From: Ditylenchus dipsaci
Lineage: Eukaryota > Nematoda > Chromadorea > Rhabditida > Anguinidae
Direction of reading: 5' to 3'
DNA: 64,000 nucleotides
Assembly (NCBI GenBank): GCA_004194705.1
Contig: SADC01000912.1
Location: 124,001 to 188,000 of the forward strand
Below, piece after piece: positions 1 through 14,100 of this stretch (the first letter of the stretch is position 1; every line of letters begins with the position of its first letter). A program made the position numbers and the translations under genes. The notes beneath the pieces were generated by a model. The model was not told the origin of the DNA and made no database searches. It saw only the letters and a list, made by a program, of their open reading frames with translations.

Positions 1-1600
1 CCTTGTGGGACCAAAGCAAACCAAAAATTTCCGTTGAGTTCACGAGATCGAGAATGAACATAAGATGGGTCCTTGTCCCTTTAGGAAAAGTAAGTTTTGC
101 GCTGGCTGCGAGGGGGGAGGGCATTCTATAGTGTTACTACAATTTGTTTAAATTTTTTACTGTCTATTGCGTGGGATTTTTTCAATTATGTTATTATTAT
201 TCATAAAATTTTACTTGCTTTTAAAAATTTCATTACTCATTTTTGACTTTTTATTATTTAAATGCAATCATTGATTGGCATATTGTAGTCTTGAAGACTA
301 CTACTTATTTTACACGCAATTTTTTTTAGCAGTAGTGTGGTGAATTTTCCGCTTTTTCTAATTTATTCTTATAATTTACTTGTAATTTATGTTATTTGAT
401 TTTCAAAACTTTTATCAGCTGTTTATAATAAAGTGTTGCTATGTTGTTATTCTTTTTCCTATTTTCATCTCTTTTAAAAAAAGGTTATTGCTAAAATAAA
501 GCATCCGCTAAATTTGACGCACCCTGCACTTTATTGATTTTCAAACAAAAATTGATGGCGTCAACGATCTAGAAAAATTTCCAAATTTCACACGTGTAAA
601 TTTTGGAAATTTAATTGTATGAAAATTTAAAGTTTCTCCTGAATTTTTTGATAATCTGGTTTGTCTTCAGGTAACGCCTAAAGTTCTTAGGCTTTTCATT
701 CCATCACAGCCTTTACCCCTATTGGAGCCTTAAAAGTAATCACATGTTTCAATAGAAAATTTTGTTTAGACATTTCTCATCGAATTTACATTTTCTGAAA
801 AAACCATGGTAGCCACCCTATTTTTCATAAAAATTCTAATAAAATCTACATTATGCACATGTTTTACTTCACATGAGCTAGGGCAGAAATACTTTTTAAT
901 TTTGAGTTATTTTGAGCGAATGTACTAACTTTTTGAAATTTTAAGATCAAAACCCTGCTTTAGAACATTTTGCGTGCATTTAAGTTCATTGCAAATTTTT
1001 TGCTCGTTTTGCATCAAATCTAATATTGATGACCCTATACTACTTTTAAACCCTATGCAGAAAACTTAAAAAGTCTAAATGAGATCACATGTAAAACTTG
1101 ATTGAGAACAAAAAGAGTGCTGGTCAACTTTTTTTTCAATTTGTTGCGCACGGGCATGCATCTTCAAATTAACAACCCTAGTAAACATTCTATTGAAAAT
1201 ATTATGATTCTATCTGAACATGAAAATTTGAAAAAATACCGATTTATATTAATCTTTAGTTTTTTAAATTGGGGCACTTACACTATAGCCCAGCACTCAA
1301 TTACACTATACCCCCAGGACTCGAATGTACTTTTTTATTCTCAAAAGCATTAAAAAACTGTTTATTTGAACTTTTAAATAAATTTAATGCAAAAATTTTT
1401 TGCATTTTTTGCCTCAGTCCCTCAATGAATCGACTTCTAAGAGCAAAATGTAATCGACTGCTGGAATTATAGTGTAATTTATTTCAAAAATAGAGCAATC
1501 GGGTTTACCTTAATTTTTAACTTTAATATTTTAGATGCCTATTCATATTTGTTGCTTCTTACCTATATACATCGCTAGTTGTATTAGCAACTAGCTGAGT
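1..1600. other. AT-rich stretch without a recognisable gene
   Basis: No exon with supportable coding character was found here. The first 30 bases contain a diverged copy of the CCTTGTGGGACCAAAGC word that recurs in foldback repeats across the window, so the left edge may cut a repeat. Any promoter or 5' UTR of the receptor gene that starts at 1632 would lie here, but I see no clear motif. Confidence 0.4.
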
Positions 1601-1631
1601 TGCTCGATTACTTCCGCCACTTGCCCTGATT

Positions 1632-4600
1632 ATGAATGAAGGAGATGGTGGTGAGCCAGAGTTGGCTTTGTGCGAAATCGGATCAGTACCTTTGCCAGAT
1701 GGTGCAGATTGGTTGATTGCAGGAGTGGCTGGTTTTCAAGCAGGCTACGGAGAACTACATCCTTATCTGGCTGTAGCACTGTGTATAGCGGGTATGTTGA
1801 TGAATTTCATCACAGTAGTAGTACTGACCAGACCTTCGATGATCTCGCCTGTAAATGTGCTTTTATGTGCAGGTATGTGGTCTAAATTTTCAGCTTAAAA
1901 AGTATACATTTTGATGATTTTAGTAGCTGTCTGTGACATCATCGTTATGGGTTCTTATTTGGTCTTCGTGGTGCATTTTTTACTAGCAGCTGCTTCCAGG
2001 TTTGCTTAGATTTCATTGACTACCATATTTACTCTAATAGTCCGACAGTCTCCAATAACCCGACACCCTACCTTGAAGACCTGTATCTCAGACTGGAATT
2101 TTTTTTATCAAGCTGTTTTTTGCTTTTTTTTAATTTCCTCGAGCTCTATCGGTTGCAATTTTCGGATTGTGAAATTTCACCGGAAAATATCCAGATTGAC
2201 CTTGAAATTTTCTGATTTTCGGTTGATTGAAATATAGCTTGATATGTCGGCAATAGTACTGAGGCCAACTTTAGGCCATCGAAGGATGCCGCCTTTTTGC
2301 CTTATACCTATCGGGCACTTTCAAAGATAAGCCCATAGGTATAGGAGGGAAATATTCAGTAGTGCCCCGTACCTATGTGGCGAAAAGGGGCAGAGCCTAA
2401 CAACCTCCTATAACTGTGGGTTTTTCTTTGAAAGTGTCCAATAGGTATGGGGTAAAACAACGGCGTCCTTCGATGACCTTAACTTGGTGCCAGTACTACT
2501 GTCGGCCTATAAGCAATACAGTATATAAATAAAATAGACTTACTCTTAGTGGTCACCTCTTAAAGTCAAAAAATATACTCATTCGGTTAAATTTTTCGCT
2601 TTTTCCGCTTTACCGCTTTTTCATAACAAAACGGACAATACTTTTTTCTCCGCCTAATTCACTTTTTTCTCCGCCTAATTCACTTTTTTTTCCGCCTAAA
2701 CACTTTTTCCGCCTAATTTTTTTTCCGCCTAAAACACTTTTTTCTCCGCCTAATTTACTTCTTTTTCCGCCTAATTTACTCTTTTTTAAATACAGTATAT
2801 AAGTAAAATAGACTTACTCTTAGTGGTCACCTCTTAAAGTCAAAAAATACACTCATTCAGTTAACTTTACCGCTTTTTCCGTTTTACCGCTTTTCATAAC
2901 AGAACTATTATTTGAAAATCAATGAGGATAGCTCAAAAGGTAGAATTTAGGCCGAAAAAAATTTCAGGTGCCTTGCAAGTGACTACAGCTATGCCTGGGC
3001 TTTGTTCACCATGTTCCACGCTCACGCCTCAGTTATTTTTCATGCAACTAGTATTTGGCTGACCGTCAGCCTTGCTCAAATCCGGTTCTTACAATTAGAA
3101 GGGCTACAATCGGGCCTACAACAAACGTAAAATTGAAAATATTATTATTGAAAGCTTTGAAAACTGAAACTTTTAAGATATCTGGCAGATTTACTGCTGT
3201 TTTAGCCATAGTCACATGCCTAATTATGACCCTTGTAAACCTGCCAAATTTTCTGACTTTCGAAGTGATGGAAGTGCCTTCGGCTATTTTTCTGCCTTGC
3301 CTCAGACCTTCTGCATTTGATGAAATCAACTCTACAAGCTCCAGTTTAGACGATCATAGTAATTCCAATAATGTTACGACTGGTGATTTCGCACCTCTAC
3401 ATATTGACTTAATAGAAGATTTGGTTGAAGAAGACTATTCAGCCAGCAATAATCATACCTTCGCCAGAAAAAGCGTGCTATCAACAATACAACATCAACT
3501 CCCGTATTAAGACTTCTGGAGAGCTTTATAACATCAACAACTCCCATTCCACAAGAATTAATTGAAGAGTTGAGTGAGTCAACAGAGACTTTATTTACTG
3601 TAAGAGCACAGGAGAATGACTGCATGAAGTTGAAATTAGCTTTTTGGTCAAATGGAATGATTTTCAAAGTGGTGCCTTGCCTGCTGCTCACAGTCTCTAT
3701 TGTAGCTTTGTTGAATATTATTGCGGATGTGTCTCATAAAAGGAGAAATTTGGCACAGGTCGGTTTTTGTTCTCAAAAATTAATCTTTGAAAAATAAAGT
3801 AGTTAAAAATACGGAAATTTTGCATAACAAAGACAAAAACAATATTGGTCAGTTAGCCAAATTCTGTTTTTTCATTTTTATTCATAAGTAGTTACAGTCG
3901 CCTCTCGCTATAACGGCACCCCTAAAAGTTCGTTCCCACCTAGGGTCCGACACTTTTTTTAACCCAATTTTTGAAAATTTTTGCCAGTTCTGTTTTTACA
4001 GTCTGGTATTTATGTTTTTACAGTTTTTCAAAAACGGGCGCCGTTATATCGAATATTTGCATTTTTAACCCAAAACTTTTTTTCTTTTCAAAAACGATCT
4101 GCAACACCGGAATCCTTGCGATATTTGGGACAGGATGGTTAAAAGATGACGTGCATAGCTTTCCGAAAGTCGAGATAAAAAGAGTGTCGGACTATAGGCG
4201 TGAACAATCTTTTTAACGTGTTGACTTTTTAGGGGTAACCTGAATTTTCATATGTGTATCACCAAAAGAACATTAAAATGCTATTTTAGACATTAGGCAG
4301 CATTTAAAAAAAACTCAGCTGGGGACCAAGGCGAAATTTCAAATTTTAAGAATGCTCAACGCAAATATGTTTTGAAATTCTGATAAATTTTTAGCAGCTA
4401 GGCAACTTTAAAAAATTTCATATAAATGATTATTCTCGAATATTAAAAACTTAAATAGACTGGCCAATAACAAAAATACATAAAAATACATAACTGGCCA
4501 ATAACAAAAAATACACGAATATTATCCAAATAACAATCGTTTAAAGGTGATGAAGAAAAAAGTGCCGAAAGACCACACTACACCAATGTTAGCCGCTGTC

Positions 4601-7600
4601 CTTTCAATATTTTTAATTGCTGAATTGCCGCAAGGAGTCATGCTGGTCCTTACTGGTATATTTTCCAGTGAGACATTTCACAAAAAAGTATGTATTAATC
4701 ATTGCTTTTTGCCTTAAAATCTTTGTTAGCTTGCTTTCAGATCTACCTTCCACTGGGAGATTTCATGGACATTTTGTCGCTGCTCAACTCTGCCATCGGA
4801 TTTCTTATATATGTAGGCATGTCAAGAAAGTTCCGATCCGTGTTTTTCCAGCTCTTTTTCTCATGTCTCAGGTGGACATTTATTGTCAAGTAAGTCAATT
4901 TTATTCTGCTAACATCAAATAAATTAGTGTTTGCCTAGCTTATCCAAATTGCTGTTATATGTGTGCTTTTCGCTTGTTTGCAGATTTTAGTTATTTAATA
5001 GAATCTGTGGCTTCAAAAGAAAATTTTGATACAAAAATGGGGCTTCAAAACATTATAACGGGTGTAGGGTATCTATCCCGTTTTTTAATTTTCAATTTCT
5101 GAGTAGGAAACTGTTTAGAAATGTTTCTTGTATCGTATAAAGCAGAAAAATAGCTTGAGACGTGTTTTTGGGTCACTTTTTCAAAAATTTGGGGATGGGG
5201 GGAGTGGAGGTAAACGGGATAAGTACCGGGTGTCGTCTATAAGATTTTGAAAAGCCGTTCCGAACTTATGTTACACCGTATGTTAGGACTTATGTTAGGA
5301 GACTTTTTCGTCTTGGTCCCCCAGCTTTTTTTTGAAACTTTTTGGGCTTAGACAAGGGTTAGCGAGCCTTCCAAAATGAGTCTAAGATATATTGGAGTCC
5401 GTCCTAATATACGCTGTCCTACCCTTGCCTAACCTAAAAGCTAAAAAAATAAAAAATTCAACATGGGGGCCAAGGCAAAAAAAAGTCGTATTTTCGTTTA
5501 TGCGTTCACAGGATTGAGGCATCGAAAACTGTAACAAATTAGTTTTGTCAAAAAATTTAAAAAGCTCAGTAAACCTCAATTTTCAATATTTGACCTGAGT
5601 AGTTAGTTTTTCTAAAATAGACCAAAAATTAGTGACCATTCAAATAGATTTCTAAAATTTTCCACTGACCAAAATGGTTTGCAGGAAAGCTCGACAGCAA
5701 AAAGCCAAACAAAATGCACTGAAAGCACTGGTATATTAGATTTTATAAATATAGTAAAACTCTAAGACACACTTATACCAGTGTTTTTAGATGCAGATTG
5801 AGCTGTCCGAGACCCTGCACCTTTTGGAAGGCTGGAATAGAGGTCTTGACTCTAGACTTGATACTACTAGACGAGTCCTATTAGCTAACCAAATGCAGCC
5901 GATCCAACGTAGCAAAAGTCAATACCACCATTATCATGAACCCCCACACAAAGATTTTCATCTATAAAAAGTCATGGATCTGTGAAAGCAATGAAACTGG
6001 AACTTAAGCCTAAGCGAAACACAATATCTTTTTCAGTAAGACGAGTAGCGGCTGTTTCCAGTTCCATGTTGAAAGAGGCCCACAAAATGGCAGTGGCGAG
6101 ACCGGTGATAGACCGAGCGCGTTCTTCAACTGTAATCCTAAAGACAAGGGCGACCGCCTATGCCAATACCGCAACCTGCAGCACAGATCATCGCGTTTTA
6201 CGACAAATGACAATACCAGAACGGAGCAGGTTAGTCGACCCCATTATTTTTTTTTGGTAAAACTTCGACTCGCTACAATTGTGACTCGCTACACTTTAAC
6301 TTTTTTGTCCATTTCACCCAAAAACATGTACTACATGTTCCCCTATCCCTTGCAATATGGAGTGTGCTGTTCTTGGCCGCGAAGCGGCCAACAATTGGTC
6401 TGGTACAACAATCTGTACACACATAACAATAGAAAATTCAATCTGTAGCGAGTCGCAATTGTAGCGAGTCGCTGTAGCGAGTCACAATTTGTAGCGAGTC
6501 GAATGGCAGTCTTTTTTTTATATCTAAAATGAAGATGAATAACATTTATCACTCTAAAGGCAGCTAATTCTCGAGGTTTGTATATCTTCGAGAATTTAAG
6601 TCCTATTCTGTCGGATTCTTGTTGATACTTTTCAGGGGGTCAGACGATGGCAATAACAGTGGTTTTACAGAAATTTGTATTTAAAAATGGCCATTTTGAC
6701 CATAGGACATGGGGATTTTTTGCTTGACCATACTTTTTGATACCCATGATACTTCTATCGAGCAGATTTTAAAAATTTTCTGCTGCCGCGCCTCTGAACT
6801 AGAAGTACAACTAGGGCAATTTCAATAGGCAAAACACGAAAATCATGTTGTTTCATTTTTTTGGGCTAGGTTTAGCACACCGTTGATTTCGCAAATAGCC
6901 TGTAATTCGAATATTTGCTGTTGAAACAGATGCTCAGGGCAAAAATAAATAAATGAATTGTTCTGAGGCAAGAATAACATGATTTAGTGCTTTTCATATT
7001 AAATTTTGGATTTTGGCGATAGATCTTAGCAAGAAAATTTTTTTAATACATGGTCGATAGTTTTAAAACTGCTGTTATCATCTAAATTACTACTTGGGTC
7101 ATACAATCAACAAAAAAAACCAATAAATTCTCACAAATACAAGAACCATAGTTGCACGAGCGCCAGCCCTGTGCGCCTACCTGACAATATTTGAGCCGAC
7201 CTATCAATTTTCGGGTGCCAGCGTTGCCGATAACTTTTTTTCGAGGCTACCAATGACTTACTTTTAGATTGAAAAGTAACTAGTTATACTTGCTATTAAC
7301 ATAGTTGTTAAGAATACTTTTTATACTCTTAGCCGCGGCCGTGCAACAAAAAATCTTGTTTTGATTTTCGAGAAAGAGATTGTTTTTTGCAACCTCGGCC
7401 ATCTTACAAGTGCAAGCAACCTTTTTCTTTCAAAAACAAAACGTAATTTTCTAGATAAGCAAATAAAGTGCAAATTATGCGAAAACCCTATAAACGTCAG
7501 CTTTCTCTTCTAAAATTATAGCCAAAAATAAACCCTAGTTTCAGCTGTCACACTATCCTAGCACAACATCCACTCTAAATGCATATGGTGGGCTGTGTGC

Positions 7601-8204
7601 AGCGGCTACAGCTTCAGCAGCAGCTCAACTGGGCTCTCACTTGATGTTTTTCGACTCTAGTCAAACAGTGTCTGTAAAACTGCCTGTTCAATCCAGTCAT
7701 CTACTTTCCCCTCAAAATGCTTATCTAATGCCTCCTTCCACTAAACCGCCTATTTTAAAGGACAGCCATTCTTCAGTGGATACCACAGAGACACCAAGAA
7801 ACGAATTAACTGTAGACTCAAAGCCTGCCAAAAGAATTTCCTTCAATCTGTCTTATAATGACAGCCACTCAAACACTTCAAAGAGCGGACTGTTACCTTT
7901 GTACTTTGCTGTGAAAAAGCAAAATCAACAAGTGGCTCAACAATCGACTTCTCACATTCTACCAGATCCTAACTCTACTATGACTTATGAAACTGAAAAT
8001 GTGAAAAGCGAAAAGAAAACTGTTACTGTTAAAACAGTCAAAAAGAATAGTGTGATAGGAGTCATGAGGAGATTGTTCTGGCCAGATGAAGAAATAGAAG
8101 CAGAAATTTATAAGCAAAATGTAGACTGTGTTGGGTCCACAAGTCCACAAAGAAAAAGAACAATATTGCAGACAGAACTTAATTTAGTTGGCACTTTTTA
8201 TTGA
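1632..8204 (+). CDS. DMSR-like (myosuppressin-receptor-related) neuropeptide GPCR, 7-8 exons
   Basis: Class A peptide receptor of the nematode DMSR type, expected at the plasma membrane of neurons or muscle. Exons read: 1632-1872, 1924-1999, 2968-3758, 4547-4687, 4741 to about 4889, probably 5791 to about 5990, 6037-6229 and 7545-8204. Exon 1 encodes LHPYLAVALCIAGMLMNFI (TM1) and VLTRPSMISPVNVLLCA, typical of the family; exon 2 continues VCDIIVMGSYLVFV (TM2); exon 3 has the region into TM3 (ASVIFHATSIWLTVSLAQIR), TM4 and a long Ser/Thr/Asn-rich second extracellular loop with N-X-S/T sites, then TM5; exon 4 begins TM6; exon 5 carries TM7 (LSLLNSAIGFLIYVGMSRKF). The C-tail is long and rich in Ser, Thr and Gln. 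Two positions in exon 3 (near 3095 and 3490) need one extra base each to stay in frame. The join between exons 5, 6 and 7 is unresolved. AATAAA lies at 8236, about 30 bases after the stop. Ligand unknown; RFamide or myosuppressin-like by family. Confidence 0.85.
2240..2512. repeat. Foldback MITE in GPCR intron 2
   Basis: Inverted arms: the left contains CATCGAAGGATGCCGCC, ACCTATCGGGCACTTTCAAAG; the right contains CTTTGAAAGTGTCCAATAGG and GGCGTCCTTCGATG. Outer ends match as GTCGGCAATAGTACT and AGTACTACTGTCGGC. Arms are about 110 bp around a short centre. Confidence 0.75.
2514..2870. repeat. 80-bp direct duplication flanking a CCGCCTAATT minisatellite
   Basis: A block starting AATACAGTATATAAATAAA at 2514 is repeated at about 2790 with a few substitutions. 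Between them (2633-2780) an irregular array of units CTTTTTTCTCCGCCTAATTC, about 20 bp each, occurs roughly seven times. The duplication may have been created by slippage or recombination around the array. Confidence 0.7.
3893..4235. repeat. TACAGTC-group MITE, decayed, in GPCR intron 3
   Basis: Left end TACAGTCGCCTCTCGCTATA is followed by the shared core words AAAAGTTCGTTCCCACC and AGGGTCCGACACTTTTTT. The mirrored core GGAATCCTTGCGATATTTGG and GTGTCGGACTATAGG follows. The right terminal repeat is not recognisable. Confidence 0.6.
5270..5490. repeat. Dispersed repeat, family shared with 49880-50040
   Basis: Both loci share TCTAAGATAT followed by AGTCCGTCYTAAYATAYGCTG, then TACCCTTG and a copy of the TTGGTCCCCC/GGGGCCAAGGC word close by. 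It lies in a receptor intron. Confidence 0.5.
6261..6507. repeat. Foldback with iterated GACTCGCTACA words
   Basis: The left arm has CGACTCGCTACAATTGTGAC and another GACTCGCTACA; the right arm has three or four copies of TGTAGCGAGTCG. The element is in the last GPCR intron, just behind the splice donor at 6230. Confidence 0.7.
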
Positions 8205-8309
8205 AAAAATTAGAAAAATTTTAAAAGTGTATATAAATAAAACAAATTACAAAAACAAGACTATATCGGCATTATTAATTAGTTTTTTTATTAAATTTTT
8301 GTCAAACAG

Positions 8310-8508
8310 TTGAAGGACCATAGCCGTCGCCAACAACGAGAATTTCAAGTTTGAATTCGCGCGGGAAGTTCTCTTTCGTCTCGCACTGCACTCTTTTGAC
8401 TTGCTTCGAATGACTCAAAAGGGTACAATGAAAGACGAAAGAGAAATGTCACGCGCGAATTCAAACATTTACAGTTCTCGTTGTCGGCGACGGCTATGGT
8501 TCTTTAAG
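8310..8508. repeat. GGACCATAGCCGTCGCC foldback MITE, immediately 3' of the GPCR
   Basis: Terminal inverted repeat of the form TGAAGGACCATAGCCGTCGC, mirrored as GGCGACGGCTATGGTTCTTT. Inner arms also pair (GAATTCGCGCGGG with CACGCGCGAATTC). Related ends occur at 32537-32778, 46970-47043 and, more distantly, 28556-28927. Confidence 0.75.
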
Positions 8509-8579
8509 AACAAGCTGAAGAATATAAAACAGTGATAAAAACAATAATAAAATATTTGCGGAGGACCATCCCCACCACT

Positions 8580-10500
8580 CAATTAACCTTTGGGATCAAG
8601 GCAATTTTTTATTTCATTTTCAATGCCGATAATTTTTTGCATCATAATAATTCAAAAGTGTAAATATACCGTCTTTGAGACTTTCTTTAAGATTTGAATT
8701 AAAAAAAATGAAAAACATTGCCTTGGTCCCACTTGTGGGGGTCAGAGTTGATTGAGTGGTGGGGGTACAGGTAAATTATTTGCAGTGTTTTAATTATATT
8801 GAATTTAATTTCATCAAAAATAGTAAAATTTAAAAGCCTATGATTTAGTAACACGTTCTAGAAAACTATGTCCGGAGATTTTGAACTCATTTTGTAAATC
8901 ATACTTCTTAACCAAATTTTTAAGAAAATACTTGGTCATTCCCGATTCAGTCATTTTTCGATTTTGAAGCACTTCATCTACAACTTTTATTTAGCCTTGA
9001 AACACTTACAACTTTTCACATTGCAAGAATGTTTTGCAGTCGAATATCTTTAACTCTCAAAATACTAAGTGGGTCTTTTCGACCCAAATGATTTTTTTAA
9101 ATTTGCTTAATGATGCATGTTTCACACATTTTTTATTTTGGCTTCAGAGCAAGTAATATGTCACTTAAAAGCTTATTGATTACTGTACACATGCCTTGCC
9201 GTGGTTTTATGGTTAATACCACAGCCCTTGGGACCGTAGAACAAAAAGTGTCGGCATACCGTGGCTAGGAGATATTTGCGCCAAAAGTTATTCGCCAAAT
9301 TTTTGTTTTGCCAAAACGACATTTTCTCCATCGATATATTTCCAAAAAGACATTTGCACCATCGATTTCTTTATCGCTTTTTATTTCGTCTTCTGTTTCT
9401 CGCTGTTCCGCTTTTCCGCCGAAATATCATGCATTTCTGAACTAATGTAATCTAATTTGATCTTTTTACAACAAAAAACAGAAGACGAAACGAAAAAGCG
9501 AGATATAAGAAAATCGATGGTGCAAATGTCGTTTTTTCACGATTCACTTGAATATTATTTAAAATGTCCATACATGTGACTTGTATTATCAAATAATTTT
9601 GAAAAATTAGTTTAATTAGTTGCTTGTTCATTTGTTCATCAAGATATTATTTATTTCTTTGTTGATAAAGTCGTTTGAAATTTAATTTTAGGCAAGATTT
9701 TAAATAAAAACCCATCTTAAGCCCATCATTTAAAATTACAGTGATTTTTTTAAATGGTTTAATAATCGAAGTCACATGTACGGACATGTTAAAAAATGTT
9801 CAGTGAATAGTGAATTGTAAGAAAAGCGTTAGTGCTTCGAGTCAAACTCAATACTTAACACCCGCCCGCCCTAACCAATCGGCAAGCCAAGCGTATATCA
9901 AACGTCAACATTGAAAATGGTATAACAGGTTTTAGCTCTACTTCCAAACATTGATGTAAAAGCACCGGTGCAGGCACTGGTGCCGGTGCCAAGTTTTTGC
10001 TGGCACCGGTACTGGTGCCGGTACCAAATTTCAACGAAAAAACACTGGCAACGGTGCCGATTTTTTTAAGGCACTGCTGCCTATTTTGAACTGGAGTTGA
10101 ATTTTTGGCACTTGTTTACTTCGAGGGGGGGCCTTATTTATAATCAATTTTTTTGCTTAGTCAAAGCCTAAGGCGTAAACTAGGACAGTGCAAATCAAGA
10201 CAAAATCAAACCTTTGTGTCAAAATATAAGTCTTACTGGTCTTTTGTGAGTATCTAAGCAGTCAGTTAATTTGGTGAAAATCTGATTTTAAAGCAGGGGC
10301 CCCCCGGAGTAAACAAGTGCCGAATTTTTTAATTTCAGTAAAACATGAGTGCAGATGCTACTTTTTGTTCGAATAATATTTAGTTTGACATCTTATGTAT
10401 ATGAGCCCGATAAAATCACATATTCATTTTGAAACAAATTGAACAAACGATTAAAGCGAATGAGTATTGAGCAAGAAAGAATCGGATGCTTTTGTTTAAG
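8580..10500. other. Gene-free stretch with small foldbacks and a CACCGGTGCC microsatellite
   Basis: At 8592-8745 a short palindrome carries the GGATCAAGGCAA / TTGCCTTGGTCCC word in its arms. At 9349-9531 inverted arms share TTTGCACCATCGATTT and TTCGTCTTCTGTTT. At 9962-10065 imperfect tandem units of GGCACCGGTACTGGTGCC occur. No exon could be supported. Confidence 0.5.
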
Positions 10501-11171
10501 AATGGTATAGTTGGGCGGCACTGAATCGATCAACACCGAATTGATCAACAGATTTCTAAGGTTACAGGTTCGAATTCTGGTGGTACCATACATTTCATCT
10601 TCTTGACTGAAGTAGTCTTTTAAGGATCTGGTAGCCTCGGGGGGGGGGGGGGGTATGAAAACCACGTGGCACATCCATTAAATAGGTATCCACCTCCAGA
10701 CCCAAATTTTTGGATTTAACTCTGAGTGACTAAAAATCACTGTGCCTCATCCAGAATCATGTTTTGAACACGGTTAGAGTATACCGAAAGAGCGGTTTGA
10801 CTTACAGGGATCCCAGTTCTGACCAGGTGGTAAAGCAGTACTCAGGTGGTAGTACCAAGGTACTGTCCATGTATTCATATTTTACTCAGGTTAATAATAC
10901 TCAGATAGGTAGTAGTACTTTGGTAGTGGTAGATGATAGTTTCTAGGTAGTGGTAACTAAATGATGGCACTCGTTTGACAGTACCCAGGTTGTATATAAG
11001 ACCATTTTTGTAGTGCATCTGACCATGCTGGTAGCTGGATCATTTGGATGACACCAACTAGTCGTCTACTTGAAGCAAAATTGTTTTTTACAGGTTTGAG
11101 GTTCTTGAACCTGTCAACTTGACTGATTCGGGCATGCTGAAGATAATTTTAGAATATTTTTGAGTTTTGGT

Positions 11172-14100
11172 CAGTGTTGTCAATTTTGGTTACTAACTTG
11201 CCTGCTAAAAGCTTTTGGTCATTTTTTAGCGGTTTCTTCAAAAAACATTTTGGCATACTGCTAACAGGAGTTTTCAGGAAAAGCATTTGAAAAAAAAAGT
11301 AAGAAAAGCTTTTTGCAAAAGCTTTTTGGTTCTGAACGCCAAGAAAAGCTTTTTGCAAAAGCTTTTGAGTTCTTTGTGCCAAGAAAAGCTTTTTGCGAAA
11401 GCTTTTGGGGTACCAATGCCAAGGAAAGCTTTTTGTCAAAAGCTTTTGAGTTCTTTATGCCAAGAAAAGCTTTTTGTCAAAAGCTTTTGAGTTCTTTATG
11501 CCAAGAAAAGCTTTTTGTCAAAAGCTTTTGAGTTCTTTATGCCAAGAAAAGCTTTTTGCAAAAGCTTTTGGCTTCTAAATACCAAGAAAAGCTTTTTGCA
11601 AAAGCTTTTAAGGTACCAATGCCAAAAAGCTTTGAAGCATCAGATGAATGATTTTTATTGATCAGTTTCAGAATCAGCAAACTTCAATCTGCAAATGATT
11701 AACAGCCTTCAAGAGAGTTCATCCGCAAAAAGAAGTCCGAGGAAATGGTAACGCCTCGATCGAAGAAAATGCGACTGGTAGAAAGTGGAGCTTCCAAGAG
11801 AATCTAACAGCTGTAGAGGACGACGCAGAGGTCATTGTTTCAAAGAAAGTGCGAAGATTCGACCAGTTTGGAAATGGTCTCACTTTTAATCATATCTCGT
11901 TTCCTTGTGTCATTCGTTTTATTGTCAATGTTTTTAGGTTCAAGTTTGTTATTATCGAGGCGTAGAAAAAGCAATCTGTCCACTTCACAGCGTTAATCAA
12001 GAGCTCGAGGCGAAAACAAGTAATTTGAAGACTCATTTTGAAGCTTATCACAAAGAAATCGCTGACGCCTACTGCACTCCAACAAGGATTAAAAAACCGA
12101 CTGGAAGAAGGTGAAAGGGATTTATTGGAGTTTTACAATTTTCTGAAATATTTTAGGGTCTATTTAAATGAACTTTACGCCCGATTTCTCTCTCTGCCTA
12201 CAATTTCCCTTCACGCTGTTACTCATCCGTACTTCCGGGATTGGTTAGAAGAGTTGCTTAAATCTGACTCAGGATGGAAATTGCCCAGGAGCCACAACAC
12301 GAATCGGCTAAACTACTGCGAGAGGCCAGAAGTATTAGAGAGAAGCTGGGGAAGATGGTAAGTATTCATGAAAAAATGTTCTTCATGTATCTGAGTCGTC
12401 AATTTACAGCTCCAGGAACCGAAGTACAAGCCATCGCTCACTGTGGACGCCTGGACGGATTGTGCCAATCGAAGCTACCTAGCAGCCACTGTCCACATTG
12501 TTGGTGACAACGGTAGCTACACAAAAAAAATTCTATTGCAATCTATGTTCATCTTTGCTGATTCGCAGATCTAGTCCTGAGAAGCTATGTTCTTGGGGTT
12601 CGTCAGATAACAAGCCGGAATCATAGATCAGAAGTCATCCGCCAAGAGTTAGAAAGTCTGCTTGGTGTCTTCCACGTGCGAATTGGGAATTTCACAAGAA
12701 TTGTTACGGACAATGCTAGCTCTATGGTCAAAGCGTTCGCTTACAAAAATTCTACAGGTAGAAAGTATATTTTCAATATTAGTACGCATTGGTTACTTAG
12801 TGCTCTTGCCGAACAGACTAAATGAAGAAGAAGACGAAGAGACAGCCGGAAAGATGACATAAGCGAGGACAGTACAGATGGTGAAGAAGAAAACCTTGAC
12901 GTATATGAATTTGGAAATGAAGATGAATTCGAGGAGGAAGATGAATTTGAGGATGAAAAGATAGAGAAAGTGATTCAATTTGATCGGGATGAGGACGACT
13001 TTAGGTACTAGGTTTTTAATGTCAGCTGTTTATTTAATTTATTTTTCGATTTTAGACTTGATGATCCACTACGCGTCCCTTGATTTGTTCATGGTATTCA
13101 GCACACTTTGGTTATGGAAATGGGTCGATCTCTCCACAAAACTCGTGCTTTCAAAAGGCTGAGAACGATGATCAAAAAAATAAAGAAGTCAAATGTTGCA
13201 ATGATTGATCTTGGATCTCTGCTTGGCAAGAATATTGAAATGCCCGAAATTTTTTGAAATCTAAAATCTTTTTATTCAGGTGAGGCTGGCAAGAAAGTAC
13301 GTAGGCTGTTGATGTTCGTATCTACTAGATGGGGATCTTGGATACCAGTTATTCGGAGTGTGCTCTCAATAGAAGATGTGATTGTCAGGGTGGCTAAGAC
13401 CCACAAATTTGCCTATCCTGACCAGGTTTGTCGTAATTTTGATGTAGACGTTGTTACTAGTCTATCATTATTAAGGATGAAATGGACTATTTACGGAATG
13501 TTTTGAAGATTCTGGAGCCCTTTGAGGAAATCATAATTTCAAGTCAATCAACCAAGCGTGTCACTATTTCGTCAAGTATTCCCATGTACAAATTTTGTCC
13601 GCTCACTTAGCAATCATGAAGGTAATAAAAAGTCAATTTTTTTAAATCTGACGATAGTATCAAAGGAAGAAATACCAGAGACAAGCAATGCATACATACT
13701 AAACGATCAACTTCGAGTGGACTTGATGTGCCGGTTTCGTTATCTGCTTGATCCATCAGTGGCAAACTTTGATAGTGCTTTCCTGGTCACAACAGTGTCT
13801 GATGTCAACACAATGGACACCTTGGAGCCAGAAGAAGAGCAAGTTGGAATTGATTATCTAGTTAAAATGGTAATTCAGTTTACAACTTCAGTTTACCGAC
13901 ATTACTACTTGATTTTTTATCGTTCCTAGCTTCCACGTGTCTTACTGCCAGCAACGGTCAGCTATGATGTTCCTTTTCAACAAAATGCTGAAGAGAAATC
14001 AAGTTTCACAGCATACATGAATAAGCAGAGGACGAAAAAGCAAGGGGTGCTCGAGAATCTACTCTTTCCTGTAGCAATCGATCTTTGGTGTTAAATTTAT

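Noticed and set aside
11149..11531. Repeated peptide KAFCKSF/KLLSSLCQEKL frames
   Set aside because: Products of the AAAAGCTTTTTG subterminal array of the hAT element, also open at 14802-15068.
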